DNA from: Alginatibacterium sediminis
GTDB lineage: Bacteria; Pseudomonadota; Gammaproteobacteria; Enterobacterales; Celerinatantimonadaceae
Length of the DNA stretch: 64,000 bases
Reading direction: 5' to 3'
NCBI RefSeq assembly: GCF_003610775.1
Contig: NZ_RAQO01000004.1
Location: 1 to 64,000, forward strand
Position 1 is the first letter of the stretch. Each line of letters starts with the position of its first letter. This document shows positions 8,259-16,154 of the stretch, in pieces. The position numbers and the translations under genes are program-made. The notes under the pieces are model-generated. The model was given only the letters and a program-made list of their open reading frames with translations. It had not been told where the DNA came from and ran no database searches.

Positions 8259-8372
8259 CTAACGAGCAACGCAATCACCCATGTCTCTTTGCATACCAAA
8301 ACTAATGGTTTTATTAAGTGTTTCTGCATTGCTTTCAAAAGGAACACTTATTAACTTATTATGGGTGTCTTG
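8259..8372 (-). pseudogene. Coding-like shard beyond the repeat
   Basis: An open run on the minus strand begins inside the tail motif and reads VPFESNAETLNKTISFGMQR, then DMGDCVAR and a stop at 8259-8261. It is in another frame from the 208-residue gene, which ends within the same motif. It may be the original 3' end of that gene, cut off when the repeat inserted, or a separate shard. Confidence 0.4.
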
Positions 8373-8977
8373 TTATCCTTAAGCTCGTCTGGGCTAAACA
8401 AGTACTTAACTTGGTTCTGTAAGTTAACCAGAGTATGCAGTGCTCCAGAAGACGTTTTCGGTGAGTTCGCTAATCCGACAGTTTTTCTCAAATGAACATA
8501 GTTTTCCCAAATGAGTTGATGTTCTTCACTAAATACATGAGGGGCATTGCGACCAAACATGTAAAATGGGATCTCAGTGGTTCGCATTGTTAACTGGCCT
8601 TCATACTTTGGATTAACTTTAGACTCGCAGAAGTACTTATACTTCTCTTCCCAAGAATATATGGCGTTAAAGCCTTGGCACCAAGATGTCTCAAATGCGT
8701 TCATAAACCCTAGTGAGTAGATAGCCATATCTGGGTGTGTAGGTTCGTCGTAGACAACCTTGGCATCAACGACTTTAACGCAATCGTCGATCAGCTTTTG
8801 ATTGCGCTTAAGGAAGTTCTGTCTAGCAATAAAGGTTTCATCGTTAGACAACTCAACATTTGCCATCATTGGCGCGACTTTTGGAATGCCATTAAGTTTA
8901 ATTTTAAATACAGGTTTAGCGCGAGGGTACCCTGCTTCTTCGCGTTGGTCTGCAGTCATCCCGAGAATCGTTTTCAA
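8351..8977 (-). CDS. Unknown protein bounded by repeats, probably truncated
   Basis: 208 residues from a TTG at 8977; an in-frame ATG lies six codons on (8959). It is soluble and aromatic-rich, with no family I recognise. Notable stretches are FMNAFETSWCQGFNAIYSWE near residue 92 and RNAPHVFSEEHQLIWENYVH near 143. Both ends touch the repeat family. The last eight residues (DNKTPIIS) are encoded by the tail motif at 8357-8376. A second tail copy lies 18 bases before the start codon, and the reading frame stays open back into that copy. No good ribosome binding site is present. The gene is therefore likely a fragment whose original ends were replaced. Confidence 0.5.
   Translation of the reverse strand: MKTILGMTADQREEAGYPRAKPVFKIKLNGIPKVAPMMANVELSNDETFIARQNFLKRNQKLIDDCVKVVDAKVVYDEPTHPDMAIYSLGFMNAFETSWCQGFNAIYSWEEKYKYFCESKVNPKYEGQLTMRTTEIPFYMFGRNAPHVFSEEHQLIWENYVHLRKTVGLANSPKTSSGALHTLVNLQNQVKYLFSPDELKDNKTPIIS
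8357..8376 (+). repeat. Tail motif
   Basis: TATTATGGGTGTCTTGTTAT. On the minus strand it encodes the last residues (NKTPII) of the 208-residue protein. Confidence 0.85.
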
Positions 8978-8994
8978 AGAACTTTCTGATAACT

Positions 8995-9014
8995 TAATAT
9001 GGGTGTCTTGTTAT
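8995..9014 (+). repeat. Tail motif
   Basis: TAATATGGGTGTCTTGTTAT, in the same orientation as the copy at 8357, so the gene between them is bounded by direct repeats 638 bases apart. Immediately after it, 9035-9115 holds a 26-codon open run ending RLHGMGAAKRQLNSA that looks like another protein tail. Confidence 0.85.
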
Positions 9015-9172
9015 CTTCAAGAAGTAGCACGAGTATGTTGATCTATAAAAACGAGCATAATCAACAACGCCTGCATGGCATGGGCGCGGCCAAACGACAA
9101 CTAAACAGCGCTTAGCTTTTTCTAACTTCAGTCTACTCGAAACTCTAACTAGCTTGAGTCCACTTACTGTAG

Positions 9173-9305
9173 CTGAGATACAGCAAATGAGGCTAAATTC
9201 AGGAAGAGTGACGATTTCCTAGTCCAAATCAGAGGTCTTCATGGTCTAAGAGGACGATTGTTTTTGCGGTAGTGCTGTACTTACTTATCATGGGTGTCTT
9301 GTTAT
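9173..9305 (+). repeat. Hairpin-headed repeat unit, diverged copy C
   Basis: Colinear with copy A (75-208) at an offset of exactly 9100 from the right hairpin arm to the tail, with no indels but many substitutions. The head hairpin is kept: CTGA...CAGC (9173-9184) against GCTAAATTCAG (9192-9202). The outer pair G-C of copy A has become C-G. The tail TATCATGGGTGTCTTGTTAT is at 9286-9305. Retained structure despite sequence change suggests the hairpin matters. Confidence 0.75.
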
Positions 9306-9472
9306 TTTATTATTTTATCGCCAGTCTCAGTCGGAGGAAAACCTTTGTCATTTTAGAGCCTTGAAGTCTTTATATTCTTTAGATTCATTACGGTCGTTGA
9401 CTTCTTTAGGCTTGTGCGTGATAATGCCATAACATCGTAACTTTCGTTATTTAATAAGGAGAAAAAGAATAA

Positions 9473-9772
9473 ATGGCTTACAAAACGTGGATATTCATCT
9501 CTGAAACTACTCAAACATTTTTCATGACTACACATGTGAATTTTGAAGGTATGACGATTAAGGCGATACAGCGTGATATTCTTACCTGGAACCGTCAAGA
9601 AGACCTTCAAAGTGAGCTTGATGCTCTTTCTGCAGCAAGTGACTTTAGGGTGGAATATGATGAAGTGAAAAACGTCGACGACCTTCACGATATCAAAGCG
9701 CGTTACGTTAAAAGTGGTTACGCCTGTCTTAATAGACGCATTGTACTTACAAAGAACAATAAATCGGTCTAG
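9473..9772 (+). CDS. Hypothetical protein, possibly GIY-YIG-like
   Basis: 99 residues from an ATG with an excellent ribosome binding site (AAGGAG about 11 bases upstream). The opening MAYKTWIFISETTQTFFMTT and the later VEYDEVKNVDDLHDIKARYV faintly recall the strand-turn-strand and EExxD-type helix of small GIY-YIG nuclease-like proteins. The GIY and YIG triads themselves are not present, so catalytic activity is unlikely. It lies between tail motifs at 9286 and 10178. The function is unknown. Confidence 0.6.
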   Translation: MAYKTWIFISETTQTFFMTTHVNFEGMTIKAIQRDILTWNRQEDLQSELDALSAASDFRVEYDEVKNVDDLHDIKARYVKSGYACLNRRIVLTKNNKSV

Positions 9773-9864
9773 CAAACGCATTGCAATGAACGCCTGAACA
9801 CCGGCATCGCACAACCTAAGTTAGAAAGTTAACCTCCAACTTTCGAGCTTAGGTTTTATTATGC

Positions 9865-10056
9865 TTATCTTTGTGTTGATACAGCTAAGAAAATTAGGAC
9901 CGCACCCGCAGAAATCACAGGAATAATATTCAGAGCTTCAGACTGGCCCATTGAATGATTTCCTAGTTCCGATGTAATCGCCATAGCAAGGAAAAATATT
10001 CCAAATACAGACCCGTAGACTAATCCAGCTTTACTGAATAAATTGATGAATTTCAT
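9865..10056 (-). CDS. Small membrane protein
   Basis: 63 residues with two hydrophobic helices (GLVYGSVFGIFFLAMAI and IIPVISAGAVLIFLAVS). The ATG at 10056 is preceded by GGAA at fair spacing; the frame is open up to 10125, so a form starting at ATG 10113 is also possible. No family recognised. The neighbouring repeat at 10178-10197 lies upstream of its start. Confidence 0.45.
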   Translation of the reverse strand: MKFINLFSKAGLVYGSVFGIFFLAMAITSELGNHSMGQSEALNIIPVISAGAVLIFLAVSTQR

Positions 10057-10177
10057 TAGTTTATCGTTCCAGATTTTAATTTTAGAGCATGATAACTTCT
10101 TTAAAAACATCATTGAAATTAGCACCTGTCGGTTTTTCGCATACGTTCACAATTCAATACAAACTACACAGCATAAA

Positions 10178-10197
10178 ATAACAAGACACCCACAATA
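10178..10197 (-). repeat. Tail motif, inverted
   Basis: ATAACAAGACACCCACAATA on the plus strand, the reverse complement of the tail. It faces the plus-strand copy at 10338, and together they bracket the Y1-transposase remnant. Confidence 0.8.
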
Positions 10198-10258
10198 GTG
10201 GCACACTCGGGATGATGGTCTAGGCTTAAATGATTACTTAATCAATAAGAGTTCTGTG

Positions 10259-10384
10259 ATGCTAAGGCCACTTAAAGAGCACGTGAGTTTATCGGATACG
10301 CCTTACTACCATTGTATTTCGCGCTGTGCGTCGAACGTATCATGGGTGTCTTGTGTCTTGTGTCTTGTGATTTGTGATTTGTGA
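10259..10384 (+). pseudogene. REP-associated (Y1) transposase, N-terminal remnant
   Basis: ATG 10259 opens a 41-codon frame whose first 23 residues (MLRPLKEHVSLSDTPYYHCI, then SRC) match the characteristic N-terminus of REP-associated tyrosine transposases of the IS200-like Y1 superfamily. Immediately after the SRC segment the reading enters the tail motif (10338-10353) and a heptamer array, giving an unrelated C-terminus and a TGA at 10382-10384. The HUH motif and catalytic tyrosine of the family are absent. It is a dead fragment, physically fused to the repeat it may once have moved. Confidence 0.8.
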
Positions 10385-10388
10385 TTTT
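10338..10388 (+). repeat. Tail motif running into a heptamer tandem array
   Basis: TATCATGGGTGTCTTG (10338-10353) is followed by repeats of its own last seven bases: TGTCTTG three times (10347-10367), then TGATTTG twice and TGATTTT once (10368-10388). This is a six-unit array of 7 bases with a single switch of sequence half way, typical of replication slippage. Confidence 0.85.
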
Positions 10389-10494
10389 GGGATTACCAGA
10401 CCTATGCGAATTCGTAATGGAATGTATTTTTATCTATCTACTCAAATTCAGTAGTATTCGGCAGGTCATTTGATTGTTAGGGGAACTGCTCAAT

Positions 10495-10686
10495 ATGAAA
10501 TATTTAATAAGCTTTATTGTGGATACCGGTATCGTTATTGCACTTGCATTTGTTGGTTTTGAGATAGTGTTTTTCATTACCGGGCTTTGGTTTATAGCCT
10601 TGCTACCTGCAGTTAGTTCACTTTTTTGGTGGGTTAGGCGAGGTCGTTCTTACGCAAATCTTTTGCCATATCCAGCGACCAAGTAG
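10495..10686 (+). CDS. Small membrane protein
   Basis: 63 residues with two membrane helices (about 4-30 and 33-50) and a basic tail (RRGRSYANLL). ATG 10495 is preceded by AGGGGA at good spacing, which favours it over a start 21 bases upstream. It converges on putA, 16 bases between stops. No family recognised. Confidence 0.55.
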   Translation: MKYLISFIVDTGIVIALAFVGFEIVFFITGLWFIALLPAVSSLFWWVRRGRSYANLLPYPATK

Positions 10687-10702
10687 TCAAAAAATTTTTC
10701 AC

Positions 10703-13700
10703 TTAACCATCGCCTAAAGATAACAGGGTTGTGTTACCGCCAATGGCGGTGATGTTGTTGCTGATGGTCTTTTCGGTGATAAAGCGAGTGAGGTAGTGCG
10801 GACCACCTGCTTTGGGGCCGGTGCCCGATAGACCTTGCCCACCAAAAGGCTGCACCCCAACCACTGCTCCAATTTGGTTGCGGTTGATGTAGGCGTTGCC
10901 AACATTAACGCTATTGGCAATCTGAAGCGCTAAACTCTCGTTGCGGCTATGGATCCCCAAGGTGAGGCCAAAACCGGTGGCATTGATTTCATCGATGATC
11001 AATGGCAATCGATTGGCAGGGTAGGTGATGACATGCAGCACCGGTCCAAAATGCTCCTCTTTAAGCTGCGCAATGCTGTCAATTTTGACCGCTGTTGGGC
11101 TTACAAAATGTCCTTTAAGATCGCTTGGTATCATACTTTGGGCGATAAGCTCACCCTCTTTAGTTATCACATCAATATGCGTCTCTAACTTGGCTTTGGC
11201 GCTGCTATCTATCACGGGGCCAACATCAGTGCTCAGTAGTGATGGATCGCCGACTGACAGCTGCGCCATTGCGCCTTTGAGTAAGCTGAGCATACGCGGT
11301 GCCACGTCTTCTTGTATGTATAACACCCGCAGCGCTGAACAGCGTTGTCCGGCACTTTGAAAAGCGGAGTGAATCACATCGGTGATCACTTGCTCTGGCA
11401 GCGAGCTTGAATCAACCAGCATGGCGTTTTGCCCACCCGTTTCGGCTACCAAAGGCACGATTGCGCCGTCGCGAGCGGCGAGGGTGCGGTTAATTTGTTT
11501 CGCGGTTGCACTGGAGCCGGTAAAGCAAACGCCATTGATCCGTTCATCAGCACATAAAATGGGGCCAATCTGGCTGCCTATACCGGGCAATAGTTGCAAC
11601 ACATCACAAGGGATCCCAGCTTGATGCGCCAGCTGGGTGGCTCTAAATGCCACTAAGTTGGTTTGCTCTGCGGGTTTGGCTATAACGCAGTTTCCAGTGA
11701 CTAAGGCGGCAGCAATTTGGCCTAAGAATATGGCTAATGGGAAATTCCAGGGGCTGATACATAAAAAGGTGCCGCGCCCCTGCGTATACAATAGATTAAG
11801 CTCGCCAGTGGGTCCGGGTAGGGTTGGATCGCTGGCCATCATAGTGCGAGCTTGCTGTGCGTAGTAGCGACAAAAATCAACTGCCTCGCGCACTTCATCA
11901 ACGCCATCTGGTATGCTTTTTCCAGCCTCACGGGTACAAAGGCAGATCAGCTCGATTCGATTTAACTCTAGCAGATCGGCAAGCTTCTCCAGTGCTTGGG
12001 CACGCAGCTCAACATCGCTGGATCGCCAGGTCACAAAGGCTGCGGTGGCGCGAACCAATGCCTCTTCTATTTGCTTACTGTTGCTGTAAATAACGCTGCC
12101 CACAGCACTGCGATCAAAAGGGTTGGTGATCGCAACGGTTTTGTCACCGCTGCGTATTTCACCGCCAATCAGTGGCGCGGCATGCCATTGGGTTTGTGCA
12201 AAATGTACGGACTGAGCGAAGAAGGGCGCAGCTTCGCTGTGCAGATTAAAGTTGAGACCGCGCGAGTTGCGTCGGTCGTTAAAGATATGTTCGGGTGTGA
12301 CAATTTTAGGATTGTTAAGGCTTGGGTATTGCTGCAACAGTGTCAAAGGATGGCTTACTAGGCTCTCTATTGGGGTGTTGGGGTCTAGCAATTTATGCAC
12401 AAATGAGGTGTTCGCGCCGTTTTCTAGCAAACGGCGTACGAGGTAGGGCAGCAAGTTTTTGTGGGCACCGACCGGGGCGTAAATCCTTACCTTAAGCGCA
12501 CTGTATTTTGTCAGTAAGGTGTCATAAAGCTCTTGCCCCATGCCATGGAGGCGCTGGAACTCAAAATCGCGATCCGCCGCCATCGCTAATATCGCGGCGC
12601 AGGTTTGGGCATTGTGGCTGGCAAACTGAGGGTAAATATTGCCACAAGTTGCGTCACTAAGCAGGTAGCGAGAACATGCCAGATAGCTAACATCTGTGCC
12701 GGCTTTACGGGTGAATACCGGATAAGCGCTGCTACCGTTTTGCTGACACCACTTTATTTCGCTGTCCCAGTATGCGCCTTTAACGAGGCGTACGGGGATT
12801 AGATCACCTTGCTCCGCGGCAAGGGTATTGATCCAAACCAGTACCGGTAGCGCTCGTTTGGAATAAGCTTGCACGACCAAGCCCAAATCGCCCCAGCCTT
12901 GGCAATCGCGGTGGCGGTAAATACGCTCAAAAAGCTCTAGCGACAGCTCTAAACGGTCGGCTTCTTCGGCGTCGATAGAAATGCCCACTTGCAATGCGCG
13001 TGCGTGGCGAACCAATTTAAGCACGGTATCGCGCAGCTCAACAAATACGCGGCTGCTATTGGCAAGCTCATAACGTGGATGTAGGGCTGATAGTTTGATT
13101 GAAATAGTAGGCGCGGGCGCTTGGCTAAGATTGATGTCTTGCGCACCTAGCGCACTAATAGCCTGGTAGTAGTCGTTAAAATAGTTGTCGGCATCGGCTT
13201 GCGTTAACGCCGCCTCGCCCAACATATCATAGCTGTGAGTGTATCCAACGCTACGATTGGCAGTACTGTGTTTGAGCGCCTCGCTAATGTCGCGGCCCAA
13301 TACAAATTGCCCACCCATAAGCTTCATGGCTGCGTACATTGCTTGTCGAATGACGGGCTCGCCCATCTTGTTGATTAAGCGGCCCAGCATCGGTGCTGGC
13401 TTATCCTCGACAGTTTTGTCCAAGCTCACCAGTTTTCCGGTGAGCATCAAACCCCAGGTTGAGGCGTTTACCAGTAAGGAGTCGCTGCCTTTTAAGTGTT
13501 TGTTCCAGTCGGCACCCGAGAGTTTGTCTTCAATGAGAGCATCAGCGGTGGCTGCATCGGGAATGCGAAGTAGCGCCTCAGCCAAACACATTAAGATGAT
13601 TCCCTCTTGGGTTTCGAGGCTGTACTGCTGCAAAAAGGCGTCAATACCAACACTGAGCCCTTTTTTGTCAACTTGGCGCACCTGCATCACTATCTGGTGG

Positions 13701-13864
13701 GCGTTCTGAGTTATTGCCTCGATATTGTCGCTGGGTACCAGCGCGATCAACTGCTCTAGGTAAGCCGCTTCATCGACACCATAATTGGCGCAGATCTGTT
13801 CAAAACACTCGTTTAGGGTAGCGCTGTGATTATTGGACTCAAGTACGCTGCTGGCTTTAAACAT
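10703..13864 (-). CDS. putA: Bifunctional proline dehydrogenase / glutamate-semialdehyde dehydrogenase
   Basis: Converts proline to glutamate in two steps: FAD-linked oxidation to pyrroline-5-carboxylate, then NAD-linked oxidation of the semialdehyde. The 1053 residues hold an N-terminal helical arm, a PRODH barrel (about 190-480, with RLVKGAYWDSEIKW, FASHNAQT and RIYAPVGAHKNLLPYLVRRL) and an aldehyde dehydrogenase domain (about 560-1030, with SPWNFPLAIFLGQ, GVCFTGSS, VAETGGQNA and catalytic Cys842 in SAGQRCSALR). There is no ribbon-helix-helix domain at the N-terminus, so this enzyme cannot repress its own operon as E. coli PutA does. No putP transporter adjoins it. The ATG follows GGAT; the length fits Shewanella-type PutA. 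Confidence 0.97.
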   Translation of the reverse strand: MFKASSVLESNNHSATLNECFEQICANYGVDEAAYLEQLIALVPSDNIEAITQNAHQIVMQVRQVDKKGLSVGIDAFLQQYSLETQEGIILMCLAEALLRIPDAATADALIEDKLSGADWNKHLKGSDSLLVNASTWGLMLTGKLVSLDKTVEDKPAPMLGRLINKMGEPVIRQAMYAAMKLMGGQFVLGRDISEALKHSTANRSVGYTHSYDMLGEAALTQADADNYFNDYYQAISALGAQDINLSQAPAPTISIKLSALHPRYELANSSRVFVELRDTVLKLVRHARALQVGISIDAEEADRLELSLELFERIYRHRDCQGWGDLGLVVQAYSKRALPVLVWINTLAAEQGDLIPVRLVKGAYWDSEIKWCQQNGSSAYPVFTRKAGTDVSYLACSRYLLSDATCGNIYPQFASHNAQTCAAILAMAADRDFEFQRLHGMGQELYDTLLTKYSALKVRIYAPVGAHKNLLPYLVRRLLENGANTSFVHKLLDPNTPIESLVSHPLTLLQQYPSLNNPKIVTPEHIFNDRRNSRGLNFNLHSEAAPFFAQSVHFAQTQWHAAPLIGGEIRSGDKTVAITNPFDRSAVGSVIYSNSKQIEEALVRATAAFVTWRSSDVELRAQALEKLADLLELNRIELICLCTREAGKSIPDGVDEVREAVDFCRYYAQQARTMMASDPTLPGPTGELNLLYTQGRGTFLCISPWNFPLAIFLGQIAAALVTGNCVIAKPAEQTNLVAFRATQLAHQAGIPCDVLQLLPGIGSQIGPILCADERINGVCFTGSSATAKQINRTLAARDGAIVPLVAETGGQNAMLVDSSSLPEQVITDVIHSAFQSAGQRCSALRVLYIQEDVAPRMLSLLKGAMAQLSVGDPSLLSTDVGPVIDSSAKAKLETHIDVITKEGELIAQSMIPSDLKGHFVSPTAVKIDSIAQLKEEHFGPVLHVITYPANRLPLIIDEINATGFGLTLGIHSRNESLALQIANSVNVGNAYINRNQIGAVVGVQPFGGQGLSGTGPKAGGPHYLTRFITEKTISNNITAIGGNTTLLSLGDG

Positions 13865-14237
13865 GGATTATCCTCAAATAATGGGCTGGCACGGATGCTC
13901 ATTCATCTTATATTCAATATTGCCTTGATGAGGTAGTGAACTAACAAAATGTGAACCAGACCAGTTATCAGGATCGAGATTTTACTGATCTTGGGATTAA
14001 GCCGTCGACCGCGTCTTCGCTGGTTTTTTACCAGCAACTTATAAAGCGTCATGTTGATGTGAAAAATCGGTGATGTTCAACATACACTTCGCGTGATCCG
14101 GTCTACGATTGAATTAATTAAGCGTCAATGATTGATACGCTGACCGGGTTCGGACATTTCGTATTATTGAGTTGCTACATTGAAGCATTCTCACCGACGC
14201 CTCAGGTTTTAGGATGCAATACGAGTAGGAATAAGAA
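13865..14237. other. Divergent intergenic region with inverted repeats
   Basis: Must carry promoters for putA (leftward) and the MDR gene (rightward). Several inverted repeats are visible: GCTGGT-TTTTT-ACCAGC (14019-14035), ATGTTGA...TCAACAT (about 14051-14080) and the near-palindrome GCGTCAATGATTGATACGC (about 14124-14142). Any could be an operator; none matches a site I can name. Confidence 0.5.
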
Positions 14238-15212
14238 ATGAAAGCAATTGTGTATGATCAATATGGTCCACCAAATGTTCTACGAGTGGCTGATGTACCT
14301 AAACCTGAGCCCAGCGACAGTCAAATTTTGGTAAAAATATATGCGCTGTCGATTAATTCCTGGGATTGGGACACCTTAACCGGCAAGCCTTTTGAGTATC
14401 GATTTGGCTCGGGTTTATTCAAGCCCAAAAGTTCCTTGATCCATGGCTGCGATATCGCTGGTGTGATTGAAGCGGTGGGCAAAAAAGTCATCCATTTTCA
14501 AGTCGGCGACGCGGTATTTGGTGACCTTGGTGAAGGTGGCTGGGGCGCTTTTGCCGAGTTTATTTGTGTCAGTGAGGATCAGCTCAGCATAAAGCCTGCG
14601 AGTATGAGCTTTGAGAAGGCTGCTTGTCTCGCCCATGGCGGTAATCTTGCGGTTCAGGGACTTGCCGATTGCGGGCAGATTAAGTCTGGACAAAAAGTAC
14701 TGATTAATGGTGGAGGGGGCACTACTGGAACCCTTGCAATACAAATTGCTAAGTCCTTCGGCGCTGAGGTTACCGCTGTTGACCATCAGCTGAAGTTGGA
14801 TTGCATGGTTGAGCTTGGCGCAGACCATGTGATGAATTTTACCAACCACGATTTTACCCAAAGCCCTACTAAGTACGACTTGATCTTTGATATGAAAACG
14901 AGTCGCAGACTGTCAAATTATCAATCGGTATTAACCGATAATGGCAACTATGTAACGGTTGGTGGAAAAACCTCTAAAATTCTCCCGATCGTTTTATTCG
15001 GAAAGCTTCGGCGTAAATGTAAAATGCATATGCTGGTGTACAAGCCCAATAAAAACAACAGCTATTTGCTTGAACTCTTTGAACAAAACCAACTGATCCC
15101 GGTCATTGACCGTTGTTTTTCTTTAGATCAATGCGTAGAAGCGTTTGCGTATTTTGGAAAAGGAGATTTTAAAGGTAATGTGGTGGTCACGGTGGCGGAA
15201 CACGAGATCTAA
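14238..15212 (+). CDS. Zinc-independent MDR-family oxidoreductase
   Basis: 324-residue medium-chain dehydrogenase/reductase of the quinone oxidoreductase-like branch, likely NADPH-dependent. It has an N-terminal GroES-like domain (about 1-120, MKAIVYDQYGPPNVLRVADV, HGCDIAGVIEAVG) and a Rossmann domain (about 125-280) with the nucleotide loop INGGGGTTGTLAIQIAKSFG. The zinc-binding residues of alcohol dehydrogenases are missing, as usual in this branch. The substrate is unknown. AGTAGGAAT precedes the ATG. It stands alone, divergent from putA. Confidence 0.9.
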   Translation: MKAIVYDQYGPPNVLRVADVPKPEPSDSQILVKIYALSINSWDWDTLTGKPFEYRFGSGLFKPKSSLIHGCDIAGVIEAVGKKVIHFQVGDAVFGDLGEGGWGAFAEFICVSEDQLSIKPASMSFEKAACLAHGGNLAVQGLADCGQIKSGQKVLINGGGGTTGTLAIQIAKSFGAEVTAVDHQLKLDCMVELGADHVMNFTNHDFTQSPTKYDLIFDMKTSRRLSNYQSVLTDNGNYVTVGGKTSKILPIVLFGKLRRKCKMHMLVYKPNKNNSYLLELFEQNQLIPVIDRCFSLDQCVEAFAYFGKGDFKGNVVVTVAEHEI

Positions 15213-15316
15213 TCTAAATAGATTTTAACTAAAGCAGAGAAATAGGGCTTGTCGAGTCAATAGTTAAGGGGAACCACGTCGAGCTTTTCACTCTAATCCA
15301 GTGTGAGACTCGCTTT

Positions 15317-15770
15317 ATGAATCACTATCATCTAAAGCCACACTGTTTTGCTTTGATCTTGGTTTTATATTACTCGCCGTTGTTACTGGCACAGCGTCTT
15401 TAGCTTGATCCCCAAGCTAGCTATAAAAATACCCAATGCACCCAAAGCCAGCCATGTCGACACGTGGAGCTTGCAGCCGACTTAGCCAATCCCGGTGATG
15501 AGATAGTACTTAAAGATGGTCAATACTAATTCGGTCATATTGGTTCGATTAATGGTGTGTTGGAGATCCCATTGTCATTTGAGCCACAATTATCTAAAGA
15601 TTTGCCACACATTGCGCCGCCAGATGCACCTAGAAAAGTTGGGACGATATTAGCTTAACGGGTTGGGAAAACCAGAGCTTAAAGCCTTGCTTATTGGCGA
15701 CAACAACTACCAACATCAAGCATGCTTTGCTCGCTTAGGCCAAGTTGAGTTTGCTAGCTTAGATGCTTAG
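15317..15770 (+). pseudogene. Decayed secreted protein gene, possibly beta-helix type
   Basis: ATG 15317 opens a frame that begins like a signal peptide (LILVLYYSPLLLAQ) and then meets TAG (15401), TAA (15527) and TAA (15656), all in one frame. Between the stops the reading is protein-like: VELAADLANPGDEIVLKDGQ resembles the first coil of parallel beta-helix proteins such as PL6 polysaccharide lyases. After a shift of one frame the sequence continues as KPELKALLIGDNNYQHQACF to a stop at 15768. Three nonsense changes and a frameshift mark an old pseudogene. Family identity is tentative. Confidence 0.6.
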
Positions 15771-16154
15771 CAAAATGTCCTGCCTAAATAGGGTGCTAAA
15801 TAGCTCCAATTGTTTGGACTTAAGTGCTTGACTTGATGATTTATTCACCAAAACACAAGGCTAGCCCATCTTTAACAATTTATGACGCCAAAACTACCAA
15901 TTGGAAGCTGTTACCCGCCTGTATTTGTGCTAAAGTTTGGCGCTTATGTTTTACGACTATTAGCTTTACAAGCCCGTAGCGCAGTTTTAAGCAATTTTGA
16001 CTGTTTATTGGGCAGCCCTAGTGGGATGTAAATCCAAAGCCTAATAGTTGGATTCTTGCTGCTTGTTTGATCACGATAACAACAGCAATGATGAATGCGG
16101 CTTTACGCAAATTAAGCTTAATTTTAGCTGAAATATTGAAGGAACTATTCGTCT
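15771..16154. other. Non-coding stretch before gyrA
   Basis: No gene seen; stops occur in all frames and the left part may be further pseudogene debris. The right part should hold the gyrA promoter. GAAGGAAC just before 16155 is the gyrA ribosome binding site. Confidence 0.5.

Noticed and set aside
7696-10353. Integron cassette array with the tail as attC site
   Set aside because: Tails occur in both orientations, are too short and lack the imperfect inverted-repeat plan of attC; no integrase gene is seen.
10949-13709. Many plus-strand open frames inside putA
   Set aside because: They are antisense shadows of the well-supported 1053-residue PutA frame.
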